Of a stretch of 64,000 nt of DNA, positions 45,001-52,951 are shown piece by piece. Both the position numbers and the translations under genes were made by a program. The notes beneath the pieces are model-generated. The model saw nothing but the letters and a program-made list of their open reading frames with translations, did not search any database and was not told the DNA's origin. Origin of the DNA: CAWAND01 sp963783335 (GTDB taxonomy: Bacteria; Chloroflexota; Anaerolineae; Anaerolineales; E44-bin32); the NCBI GenBank assembly GCA_963783335.1, contig CAWAND010000004.1, positions 248,001-312,000 of the forward strand, given 5' to 3'. Every line of letters starts with the position of its first letter. The stretch's first letter is position 1.

Positions 45001-45529
45001 CCTCGAAAAACAGCTGGCGGTGCCGGAGGATCTCCTCAGCCGTCCACCGCTCAAACTGGTTGTGGAACCCAAGGGTGTCACTGGATTGGACTCCATCACA
45101 CTCTTCAACAACCATTTCACCGCCCTTTCCGCCGGCATCGAACTCACCCGTCCACGGCGGGTTGCCCAGGCCGAACTCGACGCCCAGGCCGTGCGAGATA
45201 TCCTGTCTGGCTCGCCTTCAGCTCCAGTAGCTGTCGTCGGGGATCTGAACTCGTTCTACGGCTCTCCGCCCTTGCAGGCTCTGGCCGGGGCGGGACTGAC
45301 CGATCTGTTCGATGGTTTGGCGCCCGACCAGCGTTACAGCTACATCTACCAGGGAGTCGCCCAGACGCTGGATCACATCCTCGTCTCTCGCGCCTTGGGC
45401 GCCTGCCTGACCGAATTCACAGTTCTGCATCTGGATTCGCCCTATCCACCCCCGGCGCCTGACGACACAACGGCCATCCGGAAATCAGACCACGATCCCC
45501 TGGTGGCCTCATTCCGCTGCACGCCTTGA
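42065..45529 (+). CDS. Surface lipoprotein with lamin-tail, OB-fold and endonuclease/exonuclease/phosphatase domains
   Basis: This 1154-residue protein has a signal peptide with lipobox LIAAC (Cys22). A lamin-tail domain (about 37-170; ISEVMAGVAGDNNHEFIELY) is followed by a DUF11-like beta domain, two OB-like folds, another DUF11-like domain (about 530-640), and a YhcR/ExeM-type OB domain starting IWAIQGDGPRSPYVPQ. The C-terminal 270 residues are an EEP nuclease with DWNAENLF, SLQEIEN, VGDLNSFYGSP, TLDHILVS and KSDHDPLV. It is probably an extracellular nuclease for scavenging DNA or phosphate. AGGAG precedes the ATG. Confidence 0.88.
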   Translation: MKTTLITRRLLTLSLAFLIAACSPGSQQPASTPLPSPSTDHPVISEVMAGVAGDNNHEFIELYNPLSDAVDLDGWSLIYRLPSSEKDRPVYAWEKPTLIPPHGHYLLVRMGEDVGTPPDATFSQALNTTSGALALIAPGGNQADALGWGEGAAGMTEGQPAPGLTNGHSLERRPGGDSGEGIDSEDNRADFAVRSSPNPENTGSPTEPKLPQTLQLSITAPTRVEPGGDVQLQLSITNSGDSSISSLSFSAWLPNAITASKLPSSTSLNDGHLSWRVDQLGAGQTQSINVVLKAPWTQGSFALLNPMASSPDMSRAAFASPAWITVEDGPIPIGVARELLNQAVTVEGTATITTGALFAGAGNTKFYMSDSSGGVQVWVPGGESDVEVPLGAKVRVHGTPQDYRGTVELVAESSDAVEIIAQGAAPPPQQASISQAQQSPDELAGDLIRVEGQLTQAVDETYSYNLTLANSQGETLNVYVDKQTELQVEGLAIDQPYAITGIFETPDGVPTLYPRIASDFERSYPKALLLDLNVPASAPPGSTFEITAELRNFTGADVEGLLVTTSAPASSQVIEIGAGGEQSGSTISWQLGKLAAGDELSLTYRARPTASSGAVDIPAFQARAGDTSTKSGTGRLFIGAAVPIWAIQGDGPRSPYVPQTLTTQGVVTGVFPGLAGFWVQSTHPDGNPNTSDGLFVNAGVLRINVAPGDLVKVTGRVRELAEQTQLELSSVSDVDVVRKAVKLPAPEALDPPADDNAALAYNEAHEGMLVAVREPAVVIGPTDIYGEYTLVLAKYGIDRIMRGQPAGRRIVVDDGANTTHDTREGLPYVVTVGDRVQGVVGPLAYTFGQHKIEPLTNPHVTVANRQPPSLPTTPQGEFRLMDWNAENLFDPLPPHPSDPPPPTPSEYQRNLEKVAATILAAGAPTVVSLQEIENIDILNDLAALDVLVPYHYSAYLMEGTDSRGIDVGYLVRSDRAEVSLEKQLAVPEDLLSRPPLKLVVEPKGVTGLDSITLFNNHFTALSAGIELTRPRRVAQAELDAQAVRDILSGSPSAPVAVVGDLNSFYGSPPLQALAGAGLTDLFDGLAPDQRYSYIYQGVAQTLDHILVSRALGACLTEFTVLHLDSPYPPPAPDDTTAIRKSDHDPLVASFRCTP

Positions 45530-45543
45530 ACCGCATCCTCTGC

Positions 45544-45589
45544 TAACAAAAAGAAGAACAAGGGCGGTGGCCAATGGCCACCGCCCTTG
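45544..45589 (-). terminator. Strong terminator between the nuclease and sugar-binding-protein genes
   Basis: A 14-bp GC-rich stem with a three-base loop (45559-45572 with 45576-45589) is followed on the minus strand by TTCTTCTTTTTG. It ends the sugar ABC operon and may also stop the convergent nuclease transcript. Confidence 0.92.
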
Positions 45590-45621
45590 ATTCCTGGCTG
45601 CCGAGGGTCGAGTCCCGGAGA

Positions 45622-47040
45622 CTACTTCGTCTCTTGGACTGCCTGGGCGGCCGTGTCATCCAGCTGCGAAAGCAGATCTGGAATCTGACTTGGATCCGAC
45701 TGCGCGATGGTGTCGAACGTCGTCTGCACCTCACGTCTCACGGATGTCCAGGACGGGAGACTTGGCTCGGACTGCCCGTACTGCACCAGATCGAGCCCTT
45801 CGTTCCAGTACTGGTCCTGGCTGGCGTAGTCGCCCAGCAGGTCGACCGTGCTCTTGCGGGTCGGATAGTAGGCGCTGGCCTTGATCCACTCGGCCTGAGT
45901 CTCAGGCGAGGTCAGGTACTTGAGGAACAGCCATGAAGCCAGCATTTGCTCGGGGGTCGTGTTCACCACAGCCACATACTGACCAAAGGCGTCCACCGCC
46001 TTGCCGCCATCGGGCCCGACGAACGGGATGATCGACCATTTGTCCTTGATGGCGCCTTCAGCATCAAATGCCGATTCCTGATAGGGAATTCCGGCTGTCG
46101 AGCTGGCGACGAACAGAGCCTTGCGGCTGGCGAACTCAGGGTTCGGGTAGCTCTCAGTGGCGAAGGCACAACCCGAGTCCCACAGATCCTTGCGGAACTG
46201 CGCCACAGAGGTGACGGTGTCATTGGCGAAGTTGTAGCCGTCGCCGCTGTCATTCAAGAAGGATCCGCCATAGGCGAAGATCCACGAGGCGACATTGGAG
46301 GCCCCGTTGTACATCACGAAGCCGCCGGTGCCGTCGTTGTCGGGGTTAGCGTCGTTGTTGTTGGCGTCCGCCGCGGCGCAGGCTTGCGCCTTGAACTCTT
46401 CGGGAGAGGTCGGCGCCGAGTCAAAACCGAGCTCCTTGGCCCAGCCGTTGTTGTAGAACAACACATTGGCCGACTGGCTGATCGGGTAGCCGATTCGCGA
46501 GCCATCGGCAATTGTCCCGCCGTCGTACGCGCCGGCATAGAAGTCGGCCTTGGCCGTGTCATCAAGACCCCACTTGGGATCGTTGACGTACGGGTTCAGG
46601 TCGACGATCGAGTTGACCTGGTACCAGTTGGCCAGCGCATTGGTGTAGCCGACCACCACCGAGGGCACGTCGCCGGATTGAATGGCGGCGTTCATCGCGT
46701 CCTCAAGATCGTTGTATTGGCCCTGCTCGACGGCGTTGACAGTGATGCCGTACTCGTTGGTGGAATTGAATTTGTCAACGATCGCCTTCATCCCATCGCT
46801 CGGGCCGCCCGTGCCCCAAACGTGCCAGAACGTCACCGTCTGACCGCTGGGATCGATGTTGCCCATCGGGCTCTCTGGCATGGTAGGCGCCTCGGTTGGC
46901 GCTGGAGCTTCCGTGGCGGCCGGCATTGCCGGGGCTTCCGTTGTCGCAGGTGCTTCAGTTGGCGCCGGGCTGCACGCGGTCATGATGGCGCCGCCCAGCA
47001 GGGCGACCAGCAGCAGCCAGGCCAGTTTGCGGTTTCTCAT
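45622..47040 (-). CDS. Extracellular sugar-binding lipoprotein (family 1 solute-binding protein)
   Basis: This 472-residue lipoprotein has a signal peptide with Cys after GGAIMTA, an Ala/Pro/Thr/Glu linker to about residue 60, and a MalE/UgpB-like fold (VTFWHVWGTGGPSDGMKAIVDKFN, DVPSVVVGYTNALANW, GPDGGKAVDAFGQYVAVV). It would deliver an oligosaccharide or glycerol-phosphate-type solute to the two permeases. Unusually it is the last gene of the operon. AGGAGGAG precedes the ATG. Confidence 0.92.
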   Translation of the reverse strand: MRNRKLAWLLLVALLGGAIMTACSPAPTEAPATTEAPAMPAATEAPAPTEAPTMPESPMGNIDPSGQTVTFWHVWGTGGPSDGMKAIVDKFNSTNEYGITVNAVEQGQYNDLEDAMNAAIQSGDVPSVVVGYTNALANWYQVNSIVDLNPYVNDPKWGLDDTAKADFYAGAYDGGTIADGSRIGYPISQSANVLFYNNGWAKELGFDSAPTSPEEFKAQACAAADANNNDANPDNDGTGGFVMYNGASNVASWIFAYGGSFLNDSGDGYNFANDTVTSVAQFRKDLWDSGCAFATESYPNPEFASRKALFVASSTAGIPYQESAFDAEGAIKDKWSIIPFVGPDGGKAVDAFGQYVAVVNTTPEQMLASWLFLKYLTSPETQAEWIKASAYYPTRKSTVDLLGDYASQDQYWNEGLDLVQYGQSEPSLPSWTSVRREVQTTFDTIAQSDPSQIPDLLSQLDDTAAQAVQETK

Positions 47041-47062
47041 CAGTCTCTCCTCCTGTGTTGAT

Positions 47063-47078
47063 TGTGAAGATTTTCACA
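47063..47078. promoter_or_regulatory. CRP/FNR-type palindrome upstream of the sugar-binding-protein gene
   Basis: TGTGA-AGATTT-TCACA is a perfect 16-mer in the 83-base gap between the second permease and the binding-protein gene. It ends 23 bases before the ATG. It could control an internal promoter for the binding protein, or act as an RNA hairpin. Confidence 0.6.
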
Positions 47079-47123
47079 TATCAATCTGCGGCTAGTGTTA
47101 TCTCGACGTTACCTCCTCTCGAG

Positions 47124-48023
47124 CTATCCCTTGAGACCACTCCGGGCAATGCTCTCCGTAAATTGACGTTGCGTGATGAAGTATACGATGAGCACAGGCA
47201 CGATGGTGATCACCGCACCCGCCATCATCAGATTGGTTTGCTGACCGGCCTCCTGAACGAATGAAAGAAGTCCGACCGCAATCGGCCGCCATTCGGGAGA
47301 ATTCGTGACCAGCAGGGGCCAGGCCAACGCATTCCATGACCCGATCAAAGAAAGTACGATCACAACCATCAGCGGCGCCCTCGACAGAGGAACGGCCACC
47401 TGCAACAGGAAACGGAAGTGGCCGGCACCATCGAGCTGGGCTGCATCGAAGAGCTCATCTGGGATCTGCGCGAAGAACTGCCGCAGCAGGAAGATTGAAA
47501 ATGCGTTCCCCATGAAAGGGACTGTCAGGGCCGGCCAATTGTTGATCCACTTGATCGGGCCGATACGACCCAACCAGGTGACCGTCAGGAAATTGGGAAT
47601 GATCAACACCATGGCCGGTATCATCATGGTGCTTAAGACAAGCGCGAAGATCATGTCTTTCCCCGGAAAATCAATGCGAGCGAAAGCATAAGCCGCCAGC
47701 ACGCAGACCACCAATTCGCCGGCCAATGTGATCAACGCTATCTGAACGCTGTTGACAAAGTACTCGGCGAAATCCGCCTCCTCCCACGCGTCGACGTAGT
47801 TCTCCAAGTGAATCTCCGACGGGACCACGCGCACACCCTGCGCCTCGCCCAGACTCATCACCGAGGTCGAGAGCATCCAAAGGAAGGGTGCCACCGAGAT
47901 CGCCCCGCCAATTAACAGCACGGCATAGATCAGGAAGCGCATCAGTATCCCAGATCCAGCCTGCCGGGGACGGACCTGCTCAATAGGCTTGGGACCCGCC
48001 CCTTCGAGCGTCGTATCAGCCAT
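47124..48023 (-). CDS. Sugar ABC transporter permease, MalG type
   Basis: The 299-residue protein has six predicted membrane helices and the EAA coupling loop LFDAAQLDGAGHFRFLLQVAVPL near residue 190. Its ATG overlaps the stop of the upstream permease by eight bases, so the two are translated together. No ATPase gene accompanies them; a shared MsmK/UgpC-type ATPase elsewhere is likely. Confidence 0.93.
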   Translation of the reverse strand: MADTTLEGAGPKPIEQVRPRQAGSGILMRFLIYAVLLIGGAISVAPFLWMLSTSVMSLGEAQGVRVVPSEIHLENYVDAWEEADFAEYFVNSVQIALITLAGELVVCVLAAYAFARIDFPGKDMIFALVLSTMMIPAMVLIIPNFLTVTWLGRIGPIKWINNWPALTVPFMGNAFSIFLLRQFFAQIPDELFDAAQLDGAGHFRFLLQVAVPLSRAPLMVVIVLSLIGSWNALAWPLLVTNSPEWRPIAVGLLSFVQEAGQQTNLMMAGAVITIVPVLIVYFITQRQFTESIARSGLKG

Positions 48024-49710
48024 AGAAGACCCTCGAGCCTTGAATGCGATTGTTCAACAGCGTCAACCCCAAAATCACGGCAAACAGGACGAAGGCCAAC
48101 GCTGAGGCATAGCCATAGCGAAGTTTGCCGTAGAACTCACGGAATATCACAACGCTGAGGGTATCGGTCGTCCCTAGCGCAGTGCTCCCGCCCCCGGGAG
48201 CGACGGTCATCACCCAGATCTGAGTGAACGCCTTAAAAGTGCCAATCACTGCAATCAATGACAGAAAGTATGTGGTAGGTGATAGGAGCGGGAAGATGAC
48301 ATGCCGGAAGACCTGCCAATTGCTCGCCCCATCGATTTCGGCGGCCTCGATAAGCTCAGCATCAATGTTACCCAGCCCCGCCAGGTAAATGACGGCGTCG
48401 TATCCGGCATAGGTCCAAATCGTAAACAGCATGATCACCACCAGCGCCAGACTGGGGCCGGCCAGCCAAAGCGGGATGTCGATCCCGATTCCTTTACCCA
48501 AGAGTTCAAACACGCCGGTCGGCTCCCTGAGCCACTGTTGGCCGGGCAGCCCCAGGAGCTTCAGAATCTGATTGGCGGGTGATTGGAGCCGTGTGGAAAA
48601 GAGCTGGCGATAGACGGCTGCCCCCGCAACGACCGGCGTCACGTAGGGCAGGAAATAGAGCATGCGAAAGAGCTCAGATCCGCGCAGTTTTTGGAAGAGA
48701 AGGATCGCCAACAGCATCCCAAATGCCAACTGGAAAGGCACCGTGCCGAGCGAATAGTAAACCGTCACCTTAAGGCCTTCCCACATGTCGGGATCGCCCT
48801 GAGCGATGACCCCTGGGAGTTCGGCGATCAGGAGCCAGGCCGCCACCAAAAGAAGAGCGGCTGCCGTCAACTTCAGGACGAAGGCGCTATCCTTCTCTGA
48901 TCGGGCCCCGGATTGCCACGCGATCCATCCCAGGCCCAAGGCAGCCACACCGGCGCTGATGAGGACAACATTGATAGCTGGACTGACCGCGGTTCCACTT
49001 TCCGCCGCCATACGTGCCGCGGCCACCACGCCCTGGTACGTGACCCAGCCCAAGATCCCCGCCGTTCCGAGTGCCAACCAGGCGACTGCAAAGCGGGCAA
49101 TGATCCCAATTGCGCCCGCAACCCGATGCCAGCGCAACACAACCGCGGAGAACAAGACACCCAGCGCAAGCAGACCCAGCGCTTGCCATCCGGCAGCGAC
49201 GACGGCGGGGGTTGCAAGCGCCTCCCCAAGCAGGCGCATGAACAGCGCGCGCGATCTCTCTTGTCCGATGATCTTGTCGGCAATGTCGAGGACAGGAGGC
49301 AGAGCCGTCGCGACCCAACGCAGCACCCCGGCCGCCGCGCCCGCGAAGAAGAGCCCCGGCACCGCGAAGAACCACAGGCGGGCGTTGCTCTTCGCGCTCT
49401 CACCTCGCAATCGTCGAATCATCAGATAGCCGCCCATGGCGGCGACAATCGTAAGGCCAAACAGCACAACGTAGATCAGGTCACCGGTGGCCACGATGTA
49501 GTTCGTCAACCCAAGGAAGTCGCCGCGTTTCAGGCGCCATTTGTAGACACTGACAAATAGGGCAAAACCCACGGGGAAGATCCCGAAGATGAAGATCAGG
49601 ACCGCCGCCGGAAGAACCATGAGGTAACCAGTTAGGACCTCACGAAACTTGCGGCCCCTCCCTAGAGAGAGCTTGGACCACCAGCTCTTCTGAGACCTTT
49701 CGTCGCTCAT
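48016..49710 (-). CDS. Sugar ABC transporter permease, MalF type, with a long membrane insertion
   Basis: The core permease, from about residue 300 on, carries EAA loop LIEAAEIDGASNWQVFRHVIF. The protein is 564 residues, against about 300 for the usual family. Between helix 1 (about 28-50) and the core lies an insertion of about 225 residues containing several additional hydrophobic helices. I use the ATG at 49710; upstream codons are not protein-like and hold the promoter. Confidence 0.88.
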   Translation of the reverse strand: MSDERSQKSWWSKLSLGRGRKFREVLTGYLMVLPAAVLIFIFGIFPVGFALFVSVYKWRLKRGDFLGLTNYIVATGDLIYVVLFGLTIVAAMGGYLMIRRLRGESAKSNARLWFFAVPGLFFAGAAAGVLRWVATALPPVLDIADKIIGQERSRALFMRLLGEALATPAVVAAGWQALGLLALGVLFSAVVLRWHRVAGAIGIIARFAVAWLALGTAGILGWVTYQGVVAAARMAAESGTAVSPAINVVLISAGVAALGLGWIAWQSGARSEKDSAFVLKLTAAALLLVAAWLLIAELPGVIAQGDPDMWEGLKVTVYYSLGTVPFQLAFGMLLAILLFQKLRGSELFRMLYFLPYVTPVVAGAAVYRQLFSTRLQSPANQILKLLGLPGQQWLREPTGVFELLGKGIGIDIPLWLAGPSLALVVIMLFTIWTYAGYDAVIYLAGLGNIDAELIEAAEIDGASNWQVFRHVIFPLLSPTTYFLSLIAVIGTFKAFTQIWVMTVAPGGGSTALGTTDTLSVVIFREFYGKLRYGYASALAFVLFAVILGLTLLNNRIQGSRVFYG

Positions 49711-49786
49711 TTTGGGTCTCTTCAGGCTCTCAAGGCGTTGCAGTTCTCGACTCCTCGACCCACCTCTTCGGGTGACTACGCTGGCG

Positions 49787-49815
49787 ATTATAGACGCGAA
49801 CATAACGTAGGTCGA
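49787..49815 (-). promoter_or_regulatory. Promoter of the sugar ABC operon
   Basis: TCGACC (49815-49810) and a perfect TATAAT (49792-49787) are 17 bases apart on the minus strand, with a leader of about 70 bases. Confidence 0.55.
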
Positions 49816-49901
49816 ATCCCACTTGGAAGACAATCGTCATCTCGCCCCTTCGCCTTGTCATGGGGACGCCAGCCAAGACTCTGTGGCTTGTGCCCCTCGA
49901 G

Positions 49902-49907
49902 TACAAT
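49902..49907 (+). promoter_or_regulatory. -10 box of the epimerase gene
   Basis: TACAAT ends eight bases before the ATG at 49916, so the mRNA would be leaderless. The -35 region is weak. Confidence 0.4.
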
Positions 49908-49915
49908 CCTTCACT

Positions 49916-50914
49916 ATGACCCCCCGCTCAGAACGGATTCTGGTCACTGGAGCCACGGGCTACATCGGCTCCAATTTGGCCTCTCGTCTCCTTCGTATGA
50001 ATTACCCGGAGGTCCGCGCATTGGTTCGGGACCCGTCTCGTGCAGCCGAGCTTGCCAAGCAAGGCGCCAAGATCATCCAGGGCGACTTGACCGATCCTTC
50101 AACGCTGGGGCCAGCGGTGGACGGCGTGACATGCATCTATCACACTGCAGCCTGGGTCGATGAACAAGGTTCCCAAGAGCAGATGTGGGCCGTGAATGTC
50201 GACGGGACGCGCCACCTGATCGATGCATCCTTGGCTGTGGGCCGACCACGCTTCGTCCACCTGAGCTCGTGCGCCGTGTATGGTTCCCTGCAGGTCTTCG
50301 CTATCGACGAGGACACACCAGTCCGTCGAGGCGCCAGCCTCTACCACGACTCCAAAATCGCCTCAGAGGCGGTTGTTTGGGAGGCCCTCTCTCGCGGCCT
50401 GCAGGCCGTTGTTGTTCGCCCGTCTCAGGTGTACGGTCCAGGTTCCAGCCAGTTCACCATCCGGCCCGTGCAGATGATCCGGCGCCGGCAAATGATCCTT
50501 ATCGATGGCGGTCGCCACCTGTTCAAACCAGTCTACATCGACAACCTGATCGACGCCCTCATCGCCTGCGGCACCCACCCGAAGGCCGTGGGTGAAGCCT
50601 TCAATATCACCGACGGCTTCAGCCTGCCATGGCGAGTCTATTTCGGTGGCTATGCGAAAATGCTTGGGATGGAAAAGCCCCCCTCGGTACCCTTCTCATT
50701 GGCCTGGCTGGCTGCCGCCGGCTATGAAATTGTGGGAAGATTGCGCGGCCGAAAGGCCTCCGTAACTCGCCGCGCCGTGGCCTCGCTCCGGAGCTCAAAC
50801 AGTTTCAGCAACCTCAAGGCTCGTCAGGTGCTCGGTTGGGAGCCTAAGGTCGGCCTTGAGGAGGGAATGCGCAAGACTCAAGACTGGCTCAGAGAGGCCG
50901 GATGGCTGGGCTGA
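49916..50914 (+). CDS. NAD-dependent epimerase/dehydratase
   Basis: This 332-residue extended SDR has GATGYIGSNLASRLL (NAD-binding), DLTDPS, an HLSSCAVYG catalytic Ser/Thr region and the active-site YxxxK in SLYHDSKIASE. It resembles sugar-nucleotide epimerases and 3-beta-hydroxysteroid-dehydrogenase-like members; the substrate is not determined. It is alone in its transcription unit. Confidence 0.88.
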   Translation: MTPRSERILVTGATGYIGSNLASRLLRMNYPEVRALVRDPSRAAELAKQGAKIIQGDLTDPSTLGPAVDGVTCIYHTAAWVDEQGSQEQMWAVNVDGTRHLIDASLAVGRPRFVHLSSCAVYGSLQVFAIDEDTPVRRGASLYHDSKIASEAVVWEALSRGLQAVVVRPSQVYGPGSSQFTIRPVQMIRRRQMILIDGGRHLFKPVYIDNLIDALIACGTHPKAVGEAFNITDGFSLPWRVYFGGYAKMLGMEKPPSVPFSLAWLAAAGYEIVGRLRGRKASVTRRAVASLRSSNSFSNLKARQVLGWEPKVGLEEGMRKTQDWLREAGWLG

Positions 50915-50961
50915 TAGGCCGCAATCCCGCCATTTGAACGTGCCATCAATTGAATACCTCT

Positions 50962-52005
50962 TCACCCGGAGAAGAGTTCGGCGAAGGCGGCCACCGTCCT
51001 ATCGACTCCCTCCTCCCCAACCCAATAGTGAGTCACGAGCCGCATGCTTCTCGGACCCCGTTCGGTTGTCCGGATCTCATGCTCTGCCAACCCCGCCACA
51101 ACCGCCTCGGCCGCCAGGCCCGTTTCCGGATTGAATGTAAGGTAGACCATATTTGATGCAGGTTCCGGATTGTCAACTTCGACCCCAGGGATGGCCGACA
51201 ATTCCGCCGCCAACCGACGAGCCCGTAGATGATCATCGCCCAAGCGATCGGCCATCGTTTCCAGCGCCACGATGCCGGCCGCGGCCAAGATTCCAGCTTG
51301 CCGCATCCCGCCGCCAAGCTGCTTTCGCATTCGATGCGCCCGCTCGACGAAATCCTGATCGCCGCAGAGCACCGAGCCCACCGGAGCACACAAGCCCTTG
51401 GAAAGACAGAAGGTGACCGAGTCCGCTTCCGATGCCAGCTCGGCCGCTGAGGTCCCGCACGCAGCAGCTGCGTTGAATATCCGGGCGCCATCCAGGTGGA
51501 GCTTCAAACCGTGCTCCCGCACCAATTCACCCACCTGGGAGAGGTAGCCTACCGGAAGCACGGCCCCTCCACAGAGGTTGTGGGTGTTCTCCAGGCAGAC
51601 GAGGCGCGAGACCGGGAAGTGATCGTCGCCCCCGGGGCGTATGGCAGCCTCGATCGCTTCGGGCGCCATTCGCCCGTCGGGCGAGTTTGGCAACGTGCGG
51701 GGCTGCACGCCGCCAACCGCCGCAGCCCCTCCGGCCTCGAACATGAATGTATGCGCCTTGTCGCCGACGATCATCTCGTCGCCCCGGCTGCAGTGGCTGA
51801 GGATTGCCGCCAAGTTGCCCATTGTCCCCGAGGGCACGAAGAGCGCCGCTTCCTTCCCCATGCGCTCGGCGGCCAGCTCTTGCAGGCGGTTCACTGTCGG
51901 GTCATCGCCGTAGACGTCATCCCCAACTTCAGCGCGCGCCATTGCCTCCCGCATCTCGGGTGTTGGCTGCGTTACCGTGTCCGATCGCAGGTCAATCCAG
52001 GACAT
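50962..52005 (-). CDS. ltaE: Low-specificity L-threonine aldolase
   Basis: This 347-residue PLP enzyme cleaves L-threonine or L-allo-threonine to glycine and acetaldehyde. It begins WIDLRSDTVTQPTPEMREAM and has GDDVYGDDPTVNRLQ, LENTHNLCGG, LHLDGARIFNAA and the PLP lysine in CLSKGLCAPVGS. The ATG at 52005 matches the family start; an ATG at 52023 with GGAG is an alternative. It lies 28 bases behind rluD. Confidence 0.93.
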   Translation of the reverse strand: MSWIDLRSDTVTQPTPEMREAMARAEVGDDVYGDDPTVNRLQELAAERMGKEAALFVPSGTMGNLAAILSHCSRGDEMIVGDKAHTFMFEAGGAAAVGGVQPRTLPNSPDGRMAPEAIEAAIRPGGDDHFPVSRLVCLENTHNLCGGAVLPVGYLSQVGELVREHGLKLHLDGARIFNAAAACGTSAAELASEADSVTFCLSKGLCAPVGSVLCGDQDFVERAHRMRKQLGGGMRQAGILAAAGIVALETMADRLGDDHLRARRLAAELSAIPGVEVDNPEPASNMVYLTFNPETGLAAEAVVAGLAEHEIRTTERGPRSMRLVTHYWVGEEGVDRTVAAFAELFSG

Positions 52006-52033
52006 GGCATCCCTCTCTCTCATGAGACTCCAC

Positions 52034-52951
52034 CTATGCACGCGCTCTGAGCTTGCCCAAGATCTTCTCAAGGTCGGGCGGCAAAGGCGACTCGAATATC
52101 ATCGGGGGCTCCCCTTTTTGGATGCTGATTCTCAGCTTGTGGGCATGTAGAAACGGTCGTTCGATTTCCAGGCTGGGGCTGCGACGACCGTAGACACGGT
52201 CGCCTACGATCGGTGACCCTACAAATGCCAGGTGAACCCTAATCTGATGCGTCCGACCCGTTTTGGGGCGGATCAGCAGCAGCGTATGCCCAGGGAAGCT
52301 TTCTCGTGTCTCGTAGTGGGACTCCGCCTGTCTTCCCTTTGGAACGACGGCCATGCGCTTGCGGTGGGACGGGTCCCTTCCAAGTGGAGCCCGAATGATT
52401 CCTTCGGCGGATGGCGGGTGCCCATCCACCAGTGCCAGGTACTGTTTCTCCACTTCACGTTCGGCAAATTGGGATTGGAGTAGGCGGTGAGTCTTGTCGT
52501 TCTTGGCCATCAGTATCAGGCCCGACGTGCCCTTGTCGAGCCGGTGAACCACCCCCGGTCGGCGCTTGCCTCCCACGCCTTCGAGCTGCGGGGCGTGGGC
52601 CAGCGCAGCGTGGACGAGCGTTCCTCGCTCATGGCCAGGCGAGGGATGGACTACCATTCCGGCCGGCTTGTCGATCACCAGCAGGTCGTCATTTTCATAG
52701 ATGATGGTCAGGGGTATAGCTTCAGGCTCGATGTCGGCCGGCTGCGCTTCGGGAAGCGTGGCCTCGATATGTTCCCCTCCGGTGAGTGTCTCGGAAGGGC
52801 GCGTCGAAACTCGACCGTCCACCAGCACGAGCCCATCACGGATGCATTGCTGCCATCGGGTCCGCGAAATTTCTTCACCACGATCCGCCAGAAGGCGATC
52901 GAGGCGTCCGCCGGGATGTGGGACGTCGAAAAAGATGTGTTGCTCAGTCAC
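52034..52951 (-). CDS. rluD: RluA-family 23S rRNA pseudouridine synthase
   Basis: This 305-residue protein has an N-terminal S4 RNA-binding domain (about 12-75), the catalytic aspartate in HRLDKGTSGLILMAKN and the C-terminal TGRTHQIRVHLAFVGSPIVGD block, as in RluD. The GTG start overlaps the lspA stop by four bases (GTGA). Confidence 0.93.
   Translation of the reverse strand: MTEQHIFFDVPHPGGRLDRLLADRGEEISRTRWQQCIRDGLVLVDGRVSTRPSETLTGGEHIEATLPEAQPADIEPEAIPLTIIYENDDLLVIDKPAGMVVHPSPGHERGTLVHAALAHAPQLEGVGGKRRPGVVHRLDKGTSGLILMAKNDKTHRLLQSQFAEREVEKQYLALVDGHPPSAEGIIRAPLGRDPSHRKRMAVVPKGRQAESHYETRESFPGHTLLLIRPKTGRTHQIRVHLAFVGSPIVGDRVYGRRSPSLEIERPFLHAHKLRISIQKGEPPMIFESPLPPDLEKILGKLRARA

Noticed and set aside
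45946..47061. Plus-strand open frame of 371 codons opposite the sugar-binding lipoprotein
   Set aside because: The minus strand has a signal peptide, lipobox and solute-binding fold; the opposite frame has no recognisable domain.
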